From Mesorhizobium sp. STM 4661 (lineage in GTDB: Bacteria > Pseudomonadota > Alphaproteobacteria > Rhizobiales > Rhizobiaceae), in assembly GCF_000359125.1 (NCBI RefSeq), contig NZ_CAAF010000028.1, forward strand, positions 1 to 64,000: a stretch of 64,000 bases of DNA, read 5' to 3'. A program made the translations under genes and the position numbers. The notes beneath the pieces are model-generated. The model ran no database searches. It was not told the DNA's origin and saw only the letters and a program-made list of their open reading frames with translations. Positions 49,767-59,637 of the stretch are shown here, one piece after another. Every line of letters begins with the position of its first letter. The stretch's first letter is position 1.

Positions 49767-50731
49767 GCGCTCATCCAGAGGCCGACCACCGACGCCGCGC
49801 CATGCTGCGCACCGCCATGGGTCCGACGATCACTGAGGCGCTGGCCGATCCATTGGTCATCGAGGTGATGGTCAATCCCGATGGTGCGCTGCGGCTCGAC
49901 CGGCTGGGAGAAGGCCGAATCGATACGGCCGTGCATATGCATCCTTCCGAGGCGGAACGCATCATCCGCCTGGTCGCTTCCCACGTGCGTGCCGAGGCGC
50001 ATGCGGACAATCCGATTGTCAGCGCCGAATTGCCATCGGGCGAACGCTTCGAGGGACTGCTGCCGCCTGTCGTGCTGGCGCCTTGCTTTGCCATCCGCAA
50101 ACCAGCCGCAAAGCTCTACACGCTGGCCAACTATGTTGCGGATCGCATCATGTTGCCGCTGCAGGCCGATGCGTTGATAAAGGCAGTCCGAGAACGGCGC
50201 AACATCCTTGTCGCTGGAGGCACGTCGTCGGGTAAGACGACGCTTGCCAATGCGCTGCTGGCCGAAGTCGCCGAATGCGACGAGCGAGTGATCCTCATCG
50301 AGGACACCCGCGAACTGCAATGCGCAGCAAAGGACTGCGTTGCCCTGAGAACCAGGCGGGGCTCGGTCACACTCGCCGATCTCGTGCGCTCGACGCTCCG
50401 GCTCCGCCCCGACCGCATCATCGTCGGTGAAGTCAGGGGCGCGGAAGCGCTGGACATGCTCAAGGCATGGAACACCGGGCACCCCGGCGGCATCGCCACG
50501 GTTCATGCCAATTCGGCGCGCTCTGCCCTCTATCGCATCGAGCAGCTTGCACAGGAAGCTGTCGTCACCGTGCCGCGCCGCCTCATCGCCGATGCCATCG
50601 ATCTCATCGTCTTCATCGCGGGGCGCGGCTTGTCGCGCCGCATCGATGCAATCGCTGAGGTCACAGGTCTCGACGGCAGCGGCGACTACGCCGTCACCCC
50701 ACTCACGCCTCCGCAACTCCAGCAACTCTGA
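49763..50731 (+). CDS. trbB: TrbB conjugal transfer ATPase
   Basis: A 322-residue VirB11-type ATPase. Walker A is AGGTSSGKTTLANAL near residue 150, followed by VILIEDTRELQ, RLRPDRIIVGEVRGAEALDM, and the His box GHPGGIATVHANSA. It is the first gene of the trb operon proper. The ATG at 49763 overlaps the previous stop. Confidence 0.95.
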   Translation: MSAHPEADHRRRAMLRTAMGPTITEALADPLVIEVMVNPDGALRLDRLGEGRIDTAVHMHPSEAERIIRLVASHVRAEAHADNPIVSAELPSGERFEGLLPPVVLAPCFAIRKPAAKLYTLANYVADRIMLPLQADALIKAVRERRNILVAGGTSSGKTTLANALLAEVAECDERVILIEDTRELQCAAKDCVALRTRRGSVTLADLVRSTLRLRPDRIIVGEVRGAEALDMLKAWNTGHPGGIATVHANSARSALYRIEQLAQEAVVTVPRRLIADAIDLIVFIAGRGLSRRIDAIAEVTGLDGSGDYAVTPLTPPQLQQL

Positions 50732-50742
50732 AAGGCCCCCTT

Positions 50743-51051
50743 ATGAGCAAGAAGCTCCGCTTTCTTTCGTTTGCCGCGCTCGCGTTTCTTCTCACAGTTC
50801 CGGCGCACGCTGCCGGCTCCGGCATGCCTTGGGAACAGCCGCTGCAGCAGATCCTGGAATCGGTGCAGGGACCGGTCGCCAAAATCGTCGCGGTGATCAT
50901 CATCATCACCACCGGCCTGACCCTTGCCTTCGGCGATACTGCAGGCGGTTTCCGCCGGCTGATTCAGATCGTCTTCGGCCTGTCGATCGCCTTCGCCGCA
51001 TCGAGCTTCTTCCTCTCGTTCTTCTCCTTCGGCGGCGGGGCGCTCGTCTGA
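50743..51051 (+). CDS. trbC: TrbC conjugal pilin
   Basis: A 102-residue pre-pilin: signal peptide (LSFAALAFLLTVPAHAAGSG) then two hydrophobic helices (VAKIVAVIIIITTGLTLAFG and LIQIVFGLSIAFAASSFFLS). TrbC is matured and in some systems cyclised to form the pilus. The stop overlaps the trbD start (TGATG). Confidence 0.92.
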   Translation: MSKKLRFLSFAALAFLLTVPAHAAGSGMPWEQPLQQILESVQGPVAKIVAVIIIITTGLTLAFGDTAGGFRRLIQIVFGLSIAFAASSFFLSFFSFGGGALV

Positions 51052-51323
51052 TGGCCGCCGGAGTGCAACATATCGAGGGCTTCGAGGTTCCCGTTCACCG
51101 GGCATTGACTGAACCGATCCTGCTTGGCGGCGCGCCGCGGGCGGTGGCGATCCTCAACGGCACGGTGGCTGCGGCCATCGGACTAGGCTTGCAGCAATGG
51201 ATTGCCGGGCTAGTGCTCTGGCTTGGCGGCCACACGCTCGCGGTCTTTGCCGCAAGGCGCGATCCCGACTTTGCCAGCGTGCTTGTCCGTCACCTTCGCC
51301 TGAGGGGATGGCTCGCATGCTGA
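51051..51323 (+). CDS. trbD: TrbD inner-membrane protein
   Basis: A 90-residue VirB3-like protein. It opens with GFEVPVHRALTEPILLGGAP, the TrbD/VirB3 pattern, followed by two hydrophobic segments, and RRDPDFASVLVRHLR near the end. It overlaps trbC by one base and trbE by seven. Confidence 0.93.
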   Translation: MAAGVQHIEGFEVPVHRALTEPILLGGAPRAVAILNGTVAAAIGLGLQQWIAGLVLWLGGHTLAVFAARRDPDFASVLVRHLRLRGWLAC

Positions 51324-53767
51324 ACCTTTCGGAATATCGCGGCAAGGCCGACCGGCTTGCCGACCATCTGCCCTGGGCAGCACTGGTGGCGCCCGGCATC
51401 GTGCTCAACAAGGACGGCAGCGTTCAGCGGACTCTTCGGTTTCGCGGGCCCGATCTGGAAAGCTCGACCGAAGCCGAACTCATCGGCATCTGCGCCCGGG
51501 CCAACAATGCGCTTAGACGCCTTGGCTCCGGCTGGACATTGTTTTTCGAGGCCGAGCGCATCGAAGCGCTGGGCTATCCGTCCTCGCGTTTCCCGGACGC
51601 GGCGTCATGGCTGGTTGATGAAGAACGGCGTGCTGCCTTCGAAGGCAAGGTCGCGCATTTCGAGAGCCGCTATCACCTGACCTTGCTGTCCATGCCGCCA
51701 CCGGACGCCCAGGCGCGGGCGGAAAGCGCGCTCGTCGACTCGCATCATTCAGAAGGCGAAAGAGACTGGCGCCAGGAGATGGCGCGGTTCCGTGACGAGA
51801 CCGACCGTGTGCTGGATCTTCTGTCGGGCTTCATGCCCGAAGTGCGTCTGCTCGATGACGCCGAGACGCTGACATACCTGCACGACACGATCTCGACCCG
51901 CCGCCATCCGGTCGCCGTGCCGGAAACGCCGATGTATCTGGACGGCATCCTGGTCGATGTGCCGCTTACCGGCGGCTTGGAGCCGATGCTGGGTGAGCAA
52001 CATCTTCGCACACTTACCATCCTCGGCTTTCCGAACCTCACCCGGCCCGGAATCCTCGATGCCCTCAATCATCAGGATTTCGCCTATCGCTGGATGACGC
52101 GCTTCATTCCGCTCGGCAAGACCGAGGCCACCAAGACGCTGACCCGCTTGCGCCGGCAGTGGTTTGCCAAGCGCAAATCGATCGTCGCAATCCTGCGCGA
52201 GGTTGTAAGCAACGAACCCGTTCCGCTCGTCGACAGCGACGCCGACAATAAGGCGCTCGACGCCGATGAAGCACTTCAGGCGTTGGGCGGCGATCATGTC
52301 GGCTTCGGGTATCTCACTGCAACGGTGACGGTATGGGACGAGGATCGCCAAGCCGCCGCTGAGAAACTTCGCGCGGTCGAGCGCATCATCAATGGGCTCG
52401 GGTTCACCACCATCCGCGAAAGCGTCAATGCGGTCGAAGCCTGGCTCGGCTCGCTGCCGGGTCATGTCTATGCCAACGTTCGTCAGCCGCTCGTTCACAC
52501 GCTGAACCTTGCCCATCTCATGCCGCTTTCCTCGGTGTGGGCCGGTCCTGCGGCGAACGAGCATCTGGCTGAAGTCACTGGACGAGAGGCCCCGCCGCTC
52601 CTCATCGCCGAAACCAGCGGGTCGACTCCGTTCCGGCTTTCTTCTCATGTCGAAGATGTCGGCCACATGCTGATCGTTGGACCGACCGGCGCCGGAAAAT
52701 CGGTGCTGCTTGCCCTGATCGCCCTGCAGTTTCGTCGCTATGCCGGCGCGCAGGTCTATGTCTTCGACAAAGGCAATTCGGCGCGCGCGGCAACGCTCGC
52801 CATGGGTGGAGAGCATCATGTCTTGGGTTCGGACGGTGCGCTTGCCTTCCAGCCACTGCGCAATATCGGTGATCAGGGTAAGCGCAGCTGGGCAGCTGAA
52901 TGGATCGCCGGCCTGATTGCCCATGAGAACGTCACCCTCACGCCGGAGGTGAAGGAGGCGATCTGGTCGGCGCTCAACAGCCTCGCCACCGCGCCGGCGC
53001 AGGAGCGCACGCTGACCGGTCTGTCGGTCCTGCTTCAGTCCAATGCACTGAAGTCCGCCTTAATGCCCTACACGCTCGACGGTCCCTTCGGCCGATTGCT
53101 CGATGCCGATGACGATCGGCTGGCCTTGTCGGATGTGCAGTGCTTCGAGACCGAGGAGCTGATGCATAGCCAAAGCGCTGTGCTGCCTGTGCTCACCTAT
53201 CTCTTCCATCGCCTTGAGGAGCGGTTCGACGGGCGACCGACGCTGCTCATGCTCGATGAGGCCTGGGTCTATCTCGACAATCCGCTTTTTGCTGCCCGCA
53301 TCCGCGAATGGCTGAAGGTGCTGCGAAAGAAGAACGTATCGGTGATCTTCGCCACGCAGTCGCTTGCCGACATCGCCGGCTCTGCAATAGCGCCGGCGAT
53401 CATCGAGAGCTGCCCACAGCGCATTTTTCTCCCCAATGATCGTGCCGTGGAACCGCAGGCACGGACTGCCTATGAGCGCTTCGGTCTCAACGACCGGCAG
53501 ATTGAACTGATCGCCCGGGCCACGCCGAAGCGGCACTACTATTTGCAGTCGCGCTGCGGCAACCGTCTCTTCGAGCTCGGGCTCGGCCCCATCGCGCTTG
53601 CACTTTGCGGCGCCTCGGGTCCAGCCGCGCAAAGCCTGATCGACAGGGTCCTGTCCAAGCACGGGCAGGACAGCTTTGTCTTTCGCTTCCTCGGCGCCCG
53701 CGGCCTGGATTGGGCGGCCGAGCTTCTCCAGCAATTCCCTCAACCAACCAAGGAGCAATCGTCATGA
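51317..53767 (+). CDS. trbE: TrbE conjugal transfer ATPase (VirB4 type)
   Basis: An 816-residue VirB4-family ATPase. It begins MLNLSEYRGKADRLADHLPW, the TrbE N-terminus, which places the start at 51317 (an ATG at 51308 is also in frame); GAGGGG lies 9 bases upstream. Walker A is GPTGAGKSVLLALIA near residue 450, and Walker B is LLMLDEAWVYLDNP near residue 645. It powers assembly of the mating channel. The stop overlaps trbJ. Confidence 0.95.
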   Translation: MLNLSEYRGKADRLADHLPWAALVAPGIVLNKDGSVQRTLRFRGPDLESSTEAELIGICARANNALRRLGSGWTLFFEAERIEALGYPSSRFPDAASWLVDEERRAAFEGKVAHFESRYHLTLLSMPPPDAQARAESALVDSHHSEGERDWRQEMARFRDETDRVLDLLSGFMPEVRLLDDAETLTYLHDTISTRRHPVAVPETPMYLDGILVDVPLTGGLEPMLGEQHLRTLTILGFPNLTRPGILDALNHQDFAYRWMTRFIPLGKTEATKTLTRLRRQWFAKRKSIVAILREVVSNEPVPLVDSDADNKALDADEALQALGGDHVGFGYLTATVTVWDEDRQAAAEKLRAVERIINGLGFTTIRESVNAVEAWLGSLPGHVYANVRQPLVHTLNLAHLMPLSSVWAGPAANEHLAEVTGREAPPLLIAETSGSTPFRLSSHVEDVGHMLIVGPTGAGKSVLLALIALQFRRYAGAQVYVFDKGNSARAATLAMGGEHHVLGSDGALAFQPLRNIGDQGKRSWAAEWIAGLIAHENVTLTPEVKEAIWSALNSLATAPAQERTLTGLSVLLQSNALKSALMPYTLDGPFGRLLDADDDRLALSDVQCFETEELMHSQSAVLPVLTYLFHRLEERFDGRPTLLMLDEAWVYLDNPLFAARIREWLKVLRKKNVSVIFATQSLADIAGSAIAPAIIESCPQRIFLPNDRAVEPQARTAYERFGLNDRQIELIARATPKRHYYLQSRCGNRLFELGLGPIALALCGASGPAAQSLIDRVLSKHGQDSFVFRFLGARGLDWAAELLQQFPQPTKEQSS

Positions 53768-54489
53768 TGCGGCGCCGCTTTCTCTCGGGCCTGATCACCC
53801 TTTCGTTGATCGCCAAGCCGATGGCCGACTACGTGCAGCCGGCCTACGCGCTCATCGTGTTCGATCCGTCGAACTACGCACAGAACGTGCTCACGGCGGC
53901 GCGCTCGCTGGAGCAGATCAACAACCAGATCCAGTCGCTCCAGAACCAGGCGACCGTGCTGCAGAACATGGCACGCAATCTTCAGGGTCTGGATTTTTCT
54001 TCCGTGGGTCAGCTTACCGGCTCGCTCCAACGGATCGACGGTCTGATGGACCAGGCGAGTGGCCTGAGCTTTGATCTCAACAAGCTTCAGGACCAGTGGC
54101 GTAATCAATATCCGGAAAGCTACGACGCCACGATCAAGGTCAGCGATGTGGCGAGCGCCGCACGTGACCGCTGGCAAAGCGCAATGCAGGCATTCCGTCA
54201 GACCATGGGTGTTCAGTCGCAGATCGTCGAGAATGTTCGCGGTGATGGTGACCTGCTTGCCGATCTCGTCAACCGCAGCCAAGGCGCGGCCGGTGCGCTT
54301 CAGGCAAGTCAGGCCACCAACCAGCTCCTTGCGCTTTCGACCAAGCAGCAGATGCAGATCCAGACGCTGCTCGCAACGCAGTTCCGCGCTGAGGCCGAGG
54401 ATGCGGCGCGCAAGGCGCAGTCCGAGGAGGCCGCGCGCGAGACGACAAAGCGCTTCCTCGGCACAGGCAGGGCCTATCCCGGCAACTGA
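53764..54489 (+). CDS. trbJ: TrbJ (VirB5-type) conjugal protein
   Basis: A 241-residue exported protein with a signal peptide (LITLSLIAKPMADYVQPAYA) and the hallmark FDPSNYAQNVLTAARSLEQI followed by a coiled coil (NNQIQSLQNQATVLQNMARN). TrbJ is the VirB5 counterpart and is involved in mating-pair contact and entry exclusion. Only 31 bases separate it from trbL, so trbK is absent. Confidence 0.93.
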   Translation: MMRRRFLSGLITLSLIAKPMADYVQPAYALIVFDPSNYAQNVLTAARSLEQINNQIQSLQNQATVLQNMARNLQGLDFSSVGQLTGSLQRIDGLMDQASGLSFDLNKLQDQWRNQYPESYDATIKVSDVASAARDRWQSAMQAFRQTMGVQSQIVENVRGDGDLLADLVNRSQGAAGALQASQATNQLLALSTKQQMQIQTLLATQFRAEAEDAARKAQSEEAARETTKRFLGTGRAYPGN

Positions 54490-54520
54490 TCACCAATCTC
54501 TTGACGACGAGGAAGGCGGC

Positions 54521-55843
54521 ATGAACGACCTTGGGGTCATTGATCGCTTCATGGAGACCTTCATCCGCTACATCGATAGCGGGTTCGGTCTGCTCTCGGG
54601 CGATGTCGCCTTCCTTACCACGACCCTGATCGGCATCGACGTCACACTTGCCGGCCTCGCCTGGGCATTCGGCGGCGAACCCAACATATTCGGCCGGCTC
54701 ATCCGCAAAGTGCTCTATGTCGGCGTCTTTGCCTTCATCCTGAACAATTTCAAGAACCTCGCCGACATCATCTATCGGTCCTTCGCTGGCCTCGGCATCA
54801 ATGCGTCCTCAGGCAATCTCTCCGCCGACAATCTCCTGCATCCGGGCCGCATTGCCGCAACCGGTTTCGAGGGCGCCTGGCCGCTTCTCGATCAGGCAAG
54901 CCAGCTTCTCGGCTTCCCAGAAATCTTCGGCAACGCGCTCACCATCTTCGTGCTGCTCGTGGCCTGGTTCCTGGTCATCATCGCCTTCTTCATCCTCTCC
55001 ATCCAACTCTTCATCACCATCCTCGAATTCAAACTCACCACTCTGGCCGGATTCATTCTTGTGCCCTTCGCGCTTTGGAACCGGTCAGCGTTTCTCGCCG
55101 AGCGCGTGCTCGGCAATGTCATCTCGTCGGGCATCAAGGTGATGGTGTTGGCCGTCATCATCGGCATCGGCTCCACGCTCTTTGGCGAGTTCGCTTCCGC
55201 GCTGCAAGGCAAGGAGCCGGATCTGGCCGCCGCCATGTCACAGGTCCTGGGCGCCTTGGCGCTCCTTGGTCTCGGCATTTTCGGACCTGGGATAGCCTCC
55301 GGTCTTGTCTCGGGCGCGCCGCAGCTTGGCGCGGGCGCCGCACTTGGAACCACGGCAGCCGCAGCCGGTGCATCGCTCGTTGCCGCAGGCGCAGCATTTG
55401 CCGGCGCGCGCATGGCAACCGGCAGCGGTCTCACCGCACTCCGTGCCGGCACGACCATGGGGTCAGCGGCTTCTACGGCCTGGCAGATGGGGCGCGCAAC
55501 ATCGCCCGAGTCCGGCCTGCCCGGTGTAGCTGCTGGAATGCATGGTGTGACCAGCGCCGCCGGCGGCGCCGCAATGCGGGCGGCACGATCTGCCGCAGGA
55601 GGCTTCGGGCGCAGCGTTGATGCCGGGCGCGAAGCTGCCTGGACCGCGACCGGTGGTGCGCCGACCGCATCCATGACCGGAAGCCCTACTGGTCCGGTCG
55701 CTGATGCCGCGCCCGGCTGGGCCAGGCGCCTGCGTTCCGAACAGACAGCCCGTGCCCACCGTCACGCCGCCATGCAGGCAGTCCGTGAAGGCGACAGGCC
55801 GGGAGGCAGCGCCAATCCCTCTCTCAACGACAAGGACGACTAA
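54521..55843 (+). CDS. trbL: TrbL (VirB6-type) membrane protein
   Basis: A 440-residue polytopic inner-membrane protein: six or more helices within residues 25-300 (LTTTLIGIDVTLAGLAWAFG, ILNNFKNLADIIYRSFAG, FVLLVAWFLVIIAFFIL), then a Gly/Ala-rich soluble tail of about 130 residues. The ATG at 54521 follows GAGGAAGGCGGC. TrbL is part of the DNA path through the inner membrane. Confidence 0.93.
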   Translation: MNDLGVIDRFMETFIRYIDSGFGLLSGDVAFLTTTLIGIDVTLAGLAWAFGGEPNIFGRLIRKVLYVGVFAFILNNFKNLADIIYRSFAGLGINASSGNLSADNLLHPGRIAATGFEGAWPLLDQASQLLGFPEIFGNALTIFVLLVAWFLVIIAFFILSIQLFITILEFKLTTLAGFILVPFALWNRSAFLAERVLGNVISSGIKVMVLAVIIGIGSTLFGEFASALQGKEPDLAAAMSQVLGALALLGLGIFGPGIASGLVSGAPQLGAGAALGTTAAAAGASLVAAGAAFAGARMATGSGLTALRAGTTMGSAASTAWQMGRATSPESGLPGVAAGMHGVTSAAGGAAMRAARSAAGGFGRSVDAGREAAWTATGGAPTASMTGSPTGPVADAAPGWARRLRSEQTARAHRHAAMQAVREGDRPGGSANPSLNDKDD

Positions 55844-56569
55844 ATGCTATTCAAGCGACCCATTCAACGTTACGGCAAGACGCCCGAGCCGGTCACGCCG
55901 TATCAGAAGGCCGCGCAGCTCTGGGACGAGCGCATAGGCTCATCTCGAGTGCAGGCCCGCAACTGGCGGTTCATGGCTCTTGGCTGTCTGACCTTGGCGG
56001 CCGGACTTTCCGGCGGACTCGTGTGGCAGTCGATGCAGAGCCGCGTCGTGCCTTACGTCGTCGAGGTCGACGGCTTCGGCGAGGCACGCGCCGTTGCGCC
56101 GGCAATCCGGGACTACGAGCCCTCCGATGCCCAGATCGCGTGGCATCTCGGCCGCTTCATTCAGAATGTCCGTTCCGTTTCCACCGATCCGGTGCTGGTG
56201 CGGCAGAACTGGCTTTCGGCCTATGACTTCGCCACCGACCGCGCGGCGCTCTTTCTCAACGAGTACGCCAAGGCGAACGATCCTTTCGGTCAGATCGGCA
56301 CACGCAGCGTGTCGGTGCAAGTGACCAGCGTGGTCAGGGCTTCCGACAGCTCGTTCCAGGTCAAATGGGCCGAGCAGGTTTTTGAGCGCGGCAGCCTTGC
56401 CAGCACGACGCGCTGGATCGCGATCCTCACCATCGTGATCCGCCCGCCAAGCAATACTGACCAACTGCGCAACAACCCGCTCGGCGTCTTCATCAACGCC
56501 ATCGATTGGTCGCGCGAGCTCGACAGTGCTGCGCCGACGTCCGTTTCCCCAAAAGGAGTCCACCAATGA
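55844..56569 (+). CDS. trbF: TrbF (VirB8-type) conjugal protein
   Basis: A 241-residue protein. The N-terminus has FKRPIQRYGKTPEPVTPYQK and AQLWDERIGSSRVQARNWR, typical of TrbF, followed by one membrane helix and a VirB8-like periplasmic domain (LNEYAKANDPFGQIG, TRWIAILTIVIRPP, NPLGVFINAIDWSREL). It starts directly after the trbL stop and overlaps trbG. Confidence 0.94.
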   Translation: MLFKRPIQRYGKTPEPVTPYQKAAQLWDERIGSSRVQARNWRFMALGCLTLAAGLSGGLVWQSMQSRVVPYVVEVDGFGEARAVAPAIRDYEPSDAQIAWHLGRFIQNVRSVSTDPVLVRQNWLSAYDFATDRAALFLNEYAKANDPFGQIGTRSVSVQVTSVVRASDSSFQVKWAEQVFERGSLASTTRWIAILTIVIRPPSNTDQLRNNPLGVFINAIDWSRELDSAAPTSVSPKGVHQ

Positions 56570-57594
56570 AGAATAGAATGTCGTCGGTCCGTGCCGTGCT
56601 GATCCTGTCGGCCTCTACAGCGGTCCTCTCCGCCTGCGCGTCGAAGTCGGTACCGCCGCCTGAGATTTCCTATGATGCTGCCGATTTCAAACCAGCCGCA
56701 ATCGAGAAGCCGCCGGAGAAGCCGGTCAAGATAGTCGAGGTGCCAAAGCCGCTGCCGCTACCCGGTCAGCTACAGCCCAATCCGGGCAGGGTGGCCGAAG
56801 ACAAGCGCTCTCCTGAAGAACGGGTCTCCGATGCCAATAAAGCAGCGACGCAGCAACCTACCAGGTATGGGTACATGAATGCGGTTCAGGTTTATCCATT
56901 CGCCGATGGCGCGCTCTATCAGCTCTACGCCGCACCGGAGCGCGTCACCGATATCGCACTCCAGCCGGGCGAGAAACTAACAGCCGTGTCGGCCGGCGAC
57001 ACGGTGCGTTGGGTGATCGGCGATACCGTCAGCGGCACCGGTGACAATCAGCGCACCCATGTGCTGGTAAAACCCTTCGCGCCGGGGCTTACCACCAATC
57101 TGGTGATCACCACAGAACGACGCACCTACCATTTGCAGCTTCAAAGCACGGAGAAAACCTCAATGGCGGCGATCTCTTGGACCTATAGCGAGGACCAGAT
57201 CATCGCGCTACGCCAGCGCAACGCTCAAGCCGAGGGTGCCATGCCGGTAGCTTCGAATGTGGCGCTCGAGAATATCCGCTTCCGTTATTCAATCACCGGC
57301 GACACACCACCCTGGAGGCCGATGCGCGCTTTCGACGATGGCAGCAAGGTCTATATCGAATTCCCCCGTCGCATTGATCAGGGTGAAGCGCCTCCTCTCT
57401 TCATCGTCGGCGCCGATGGCAATGACCAGCTCGTCAACTTCCGTATGCGCGGCAACTATTACATCGTCGATCGCCTCTTTGCTGCCGCCGAACTGCGCCT
57501 CGGCGCCAAACAGCAGCAAGTGGTGCGCATCACCAGGACTGACGGCCGGCAACCGCCGCGGCGGATTCCGCTCTTTGCGCGGCCCAGCAGGTGA
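56566..57594 (+). CDS. trbG: TrbG (VirB9-type) conjugal protein
   Basis: A 342-residue secreted protein with a lipobox-like signal (ASTAVLSAC). The VirB9/CagX domain is seen in VNAVQVYPFADGALYQLY-like text (YMNAVQVYPFADGALYQLYA), LQPGEKLTAVSAGDTVRWVI and KVYIEFPRRI. It forms the outer-membrane ring of the mating channel. The ATG overlaps the trbF stop (ATGA). The gene is followed by trbI after 11 bases. Confidence 0.94.
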   Translation: MKNRMSSVRAVLILSASTAVLSACASKSVPPPEISYDAADFKPAAIEKPPEKPVKIVEVPKPLPLPGQLQPNPGRVAEDKRSPEERVSDANKAATQQPTRYGYMNAVQVYPFADGALYQLYAAPERVTDIALQPGEKLTAVSAGDTVRWVIGDTVSGTGDNQRTHVLVKPFAPGLTTNLVITTERRTYHLQLQSTEKTSMAAISWTYSEDQIIALRQRNAQAEGAMPVASNVALENIRFRYSITGDTPPWRPMRAFDDGSKVYIEFPRRIDQGEAPPLFIVGADGNDQLVNFRMRGNYYIVDRLFAAAELRLGAKQQQVVRITRTDGRQPPRRIPLFARPSR

Positions 57595-57605
57595 GGGGAG
57601 CGCTC

Positions 57606-58820
57606 ATGACCGATACTTCCCGATCCGATGCGCCGCCGAAACTCGATCCCGAGCAGCTGCAATTGCGAGCCTCGCCCCGCCGCGCTGTCCGATTCAGGCG
57701 CGGTGTGATCATCGCCATCGCTGCAGTCGGATCCGGTGCCATTCTGGGCGTCACGATGATGGCGCTTCAAGGACCGGCATGGCGTATCAAGCACCAGGCA
57801 GAGGACCGCTATAACACCGAGCGCAAGCCACCCGCCGAGGGACTAGAAGCGCTTCCCAAGGACTATTCCGGGATCATGCCGAAGGCCCCTGTGCTCGGAC
57901 CGCCACTGCCCGGCGACCTCGGTCGCCCCATCCTTGAACGCCAACGTCAGCTCGGCATCGCGCCAGGGCAGGATATCTCCGCCGAGGAGCAGCGCCTTGC
58001 CCAGCAAGCAATTGAGGCGCGCGAGTCGCAAGTCTTATTCCGGCTCGACAATCGACCCAGACAGACAGATGTCGCCGGCGGCGGGCCGAGTGCGCAGCAG
58101 CCGTCTGGGGCGCTTCCGCAATCCGGAGCGACGCGCACGTCAGCTTCCGTTGCCCCAGCCGAGGGTGACCAGAACAACCAACAGCGCAAGCTCGATTTTA
58201 TCAGTCAGCGGAACACAAGCGGGATCTACAATCAGCACGCGCTGCAGACGCCGGCCTCACCCTACCAACTGATGGCCGGCAGCGTGATTGCGGCCAGTCT
58301 CGTCACCGGCATAAATTCCGACTTGCCTGGCCTTGTCGTCGCGCAGGTCACCGAGAATGTGCACGACACAGTCACCGGCAGCATTGTGCTCATTCCGCAA
58401 GGCTCACGCCTCATCGGCACTTATGACAGCGTCGTGGCTTTTGGGCAGAGGCGCGCATTGCTGGTCTGGCAGCGAATAATCCTGCCCGACGGTTCCTCGA
58501 TCGAAATCGACAATCTGCCAGCGACGGATACTGCCGGCTATGCCGGGCTTGAGGACAAGGTCGATTTTCACACCTGGCAGCTGATCAAGGGAGTTGCTCT
58601 AGCGACGCTACTGGGCGTTGGTACCGAGTTGAGCTTTGGGGAAAACGAAAGCGACCTAGTTAAGGCGATCCGGGAATCCACTCAGCAAAACATCAGTCAA
58701 GCCGGCCAGCGCATCACCGAAAAGAACCTGAATATTCAACCCACCATTATCGTCCGCCCCGGTTGGCCCCTACGCGTGATTGTACACAAGGATCTTGTGC
58801 TGCGCCCATACCCGACTTGA
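57606..58820 (+). CDS. trbI: TrbI (VirB10-type) conjugal protein
   Basis: A 404-residue protein with one N-terminal membrane helix (VIIAIAAVGSGAILGVTMMA), a Pro-rich linker, and a VirB10 barrel domain (LMAGSVIAASLVTGINSDLP, IVLIPQGSRLIGTYDSVVAF, and the end WPLRVIVHKDLVLRPY). The ATG at 57606 has a GAGGGGAGC ribosome site; a GTG at 57591 is in frame but overlaps trbG. It is the last channel gene of the operon. Confidence 0.94.
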   Translation: MTDTSRSDAPPKLDPEQLQLRASPRRAVRFRRGVIIAIAAVGSGAILGVTMMALQGPAWRIKHQAEDRYNTERKPPAEGLEALPKDYSGIMPKAPVLGPPLPGDLGRPILERQRQLGIAPGQDISAEEQRLAQQAIEARESQVLFRLDNRPRQTDVAGGGPSAQQPSGALPQSGATRTSASVAPAEGDQNNQQRKLDFISQRNTSGIYNQHALQTPASPYQLMAGSVIAASLVTGINSDLPGLVVAQVTENVHDTVTGSIVLIPQGSRLIGTYDSVVAFGQRRALLVWQRIILPDGSSIEIDNLPATDTAGYAGLEDKVDFHTWQLIKGVALATLLGVGTELSFGENESDLVKAIRESTQQNISQAGQRITEKNLNIQPTIIVRPGWPLRVIVHKDLVLRPYPT

Positions 58821-58832
58821 ACAGGAGTAATC

Positions 58833-59105
58833 ATGGCAGATCTGAAACTTGGAAAGCTTCCAGACCGGACACCTTCGAAGATGACCATCACCGTTAGCGC
58901 GGACCTGAACCAAACACTCAAGGACTATGCGGCGCTTTACCGCCAGACCTATGGCGAGTCTGAAACGGTAGCGGAACTCATACCTTTCATGCTGGCAGGG
59001 TTTCTGGAAGGTGACAGAGCGTTTGCCAAGGCCAGAAAGGAAAGCTTGCCTGCCGCCGGCATGTCAGAGAAATCGCGACGCGTGTCAGGTTCAGATTCCG
59101 AGTAA
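58833..59105 (+). CDS. DUF2274-domain protein ending the trb operon
   Basis: A 90-residue protein reading LKLGKLPDRTPSKMTITVSA, then LNQTLKDYAALYRQTYGESE, and LIPFMLAGFLEGDRAF, as in DUF2274. Genes of this family regularly close trb operons of ICEs, suggesting a regulatory or accessory role in transfer. It starts 12 bases after trbI with an AGGAG ribosome site. Confidence 0.9.
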   Translation: MADLKLGKLPDRTPSKMTITVSADLNQTLKDYAALYRQTYGESETVAELIPFMLAGFLEGDRAFAKARKESLPAAGMSEKSRRVSGSDSE

Positions 59106-59637
59106 TCGAAGCATAAAGTTGGTCAATTGGCGCAGCCGCCCGGGTGCCTAATTTCCCGGCGGTCGCGGCCTACCGATCCGTAAGGCCTATGCGCGAACTT
59201 CGAGCAGCTGGAGGTCAAGTAAGTGCCTGGGCGGCCCGGAAACCGCGAACAGGCGCAGGGCGTGCTAGCCGCACTGATGCATGGTTTCAGACACGTGGGA
59301 ACGCCGTGCGGTTGTTACTCAGAATGAGCTCATCTCAAAGGGGCATTCAAGAGCCGCAGCGCTGAGTAGCGGTAGCCGCAATGGGGTGCGTCGCTGACAT
59401 TCAGTGAAAGACTGGGCCGAACAATCCAACCTGCTTGGGCGGATACGAAGTGGAGCCCTGCCTGCAGGGTTCCGGCGGGTCCCAGCCCTCTGCCATGCGA
59501 CCCCCTTTGGGAAATACCCGCGTCGTCACAGCATCGTAAAGTGGCGCCATATGCACTATCGAATTGTTAGCTGCTGGTTTCGGCGATTTTGAGGAGGTTC
59601 GCGATCGACTGAAGACGGTGACGTTCGTCTGTGGCAC
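59106..59637. other. Intergenic region, no gene recognised
   Basis: Short frames occur on both strands, with none carrying a recognisable family or good start. No hairpin with a T run was found after the trb operon. It separates two convergent transcription units. Confidence 0.4.
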
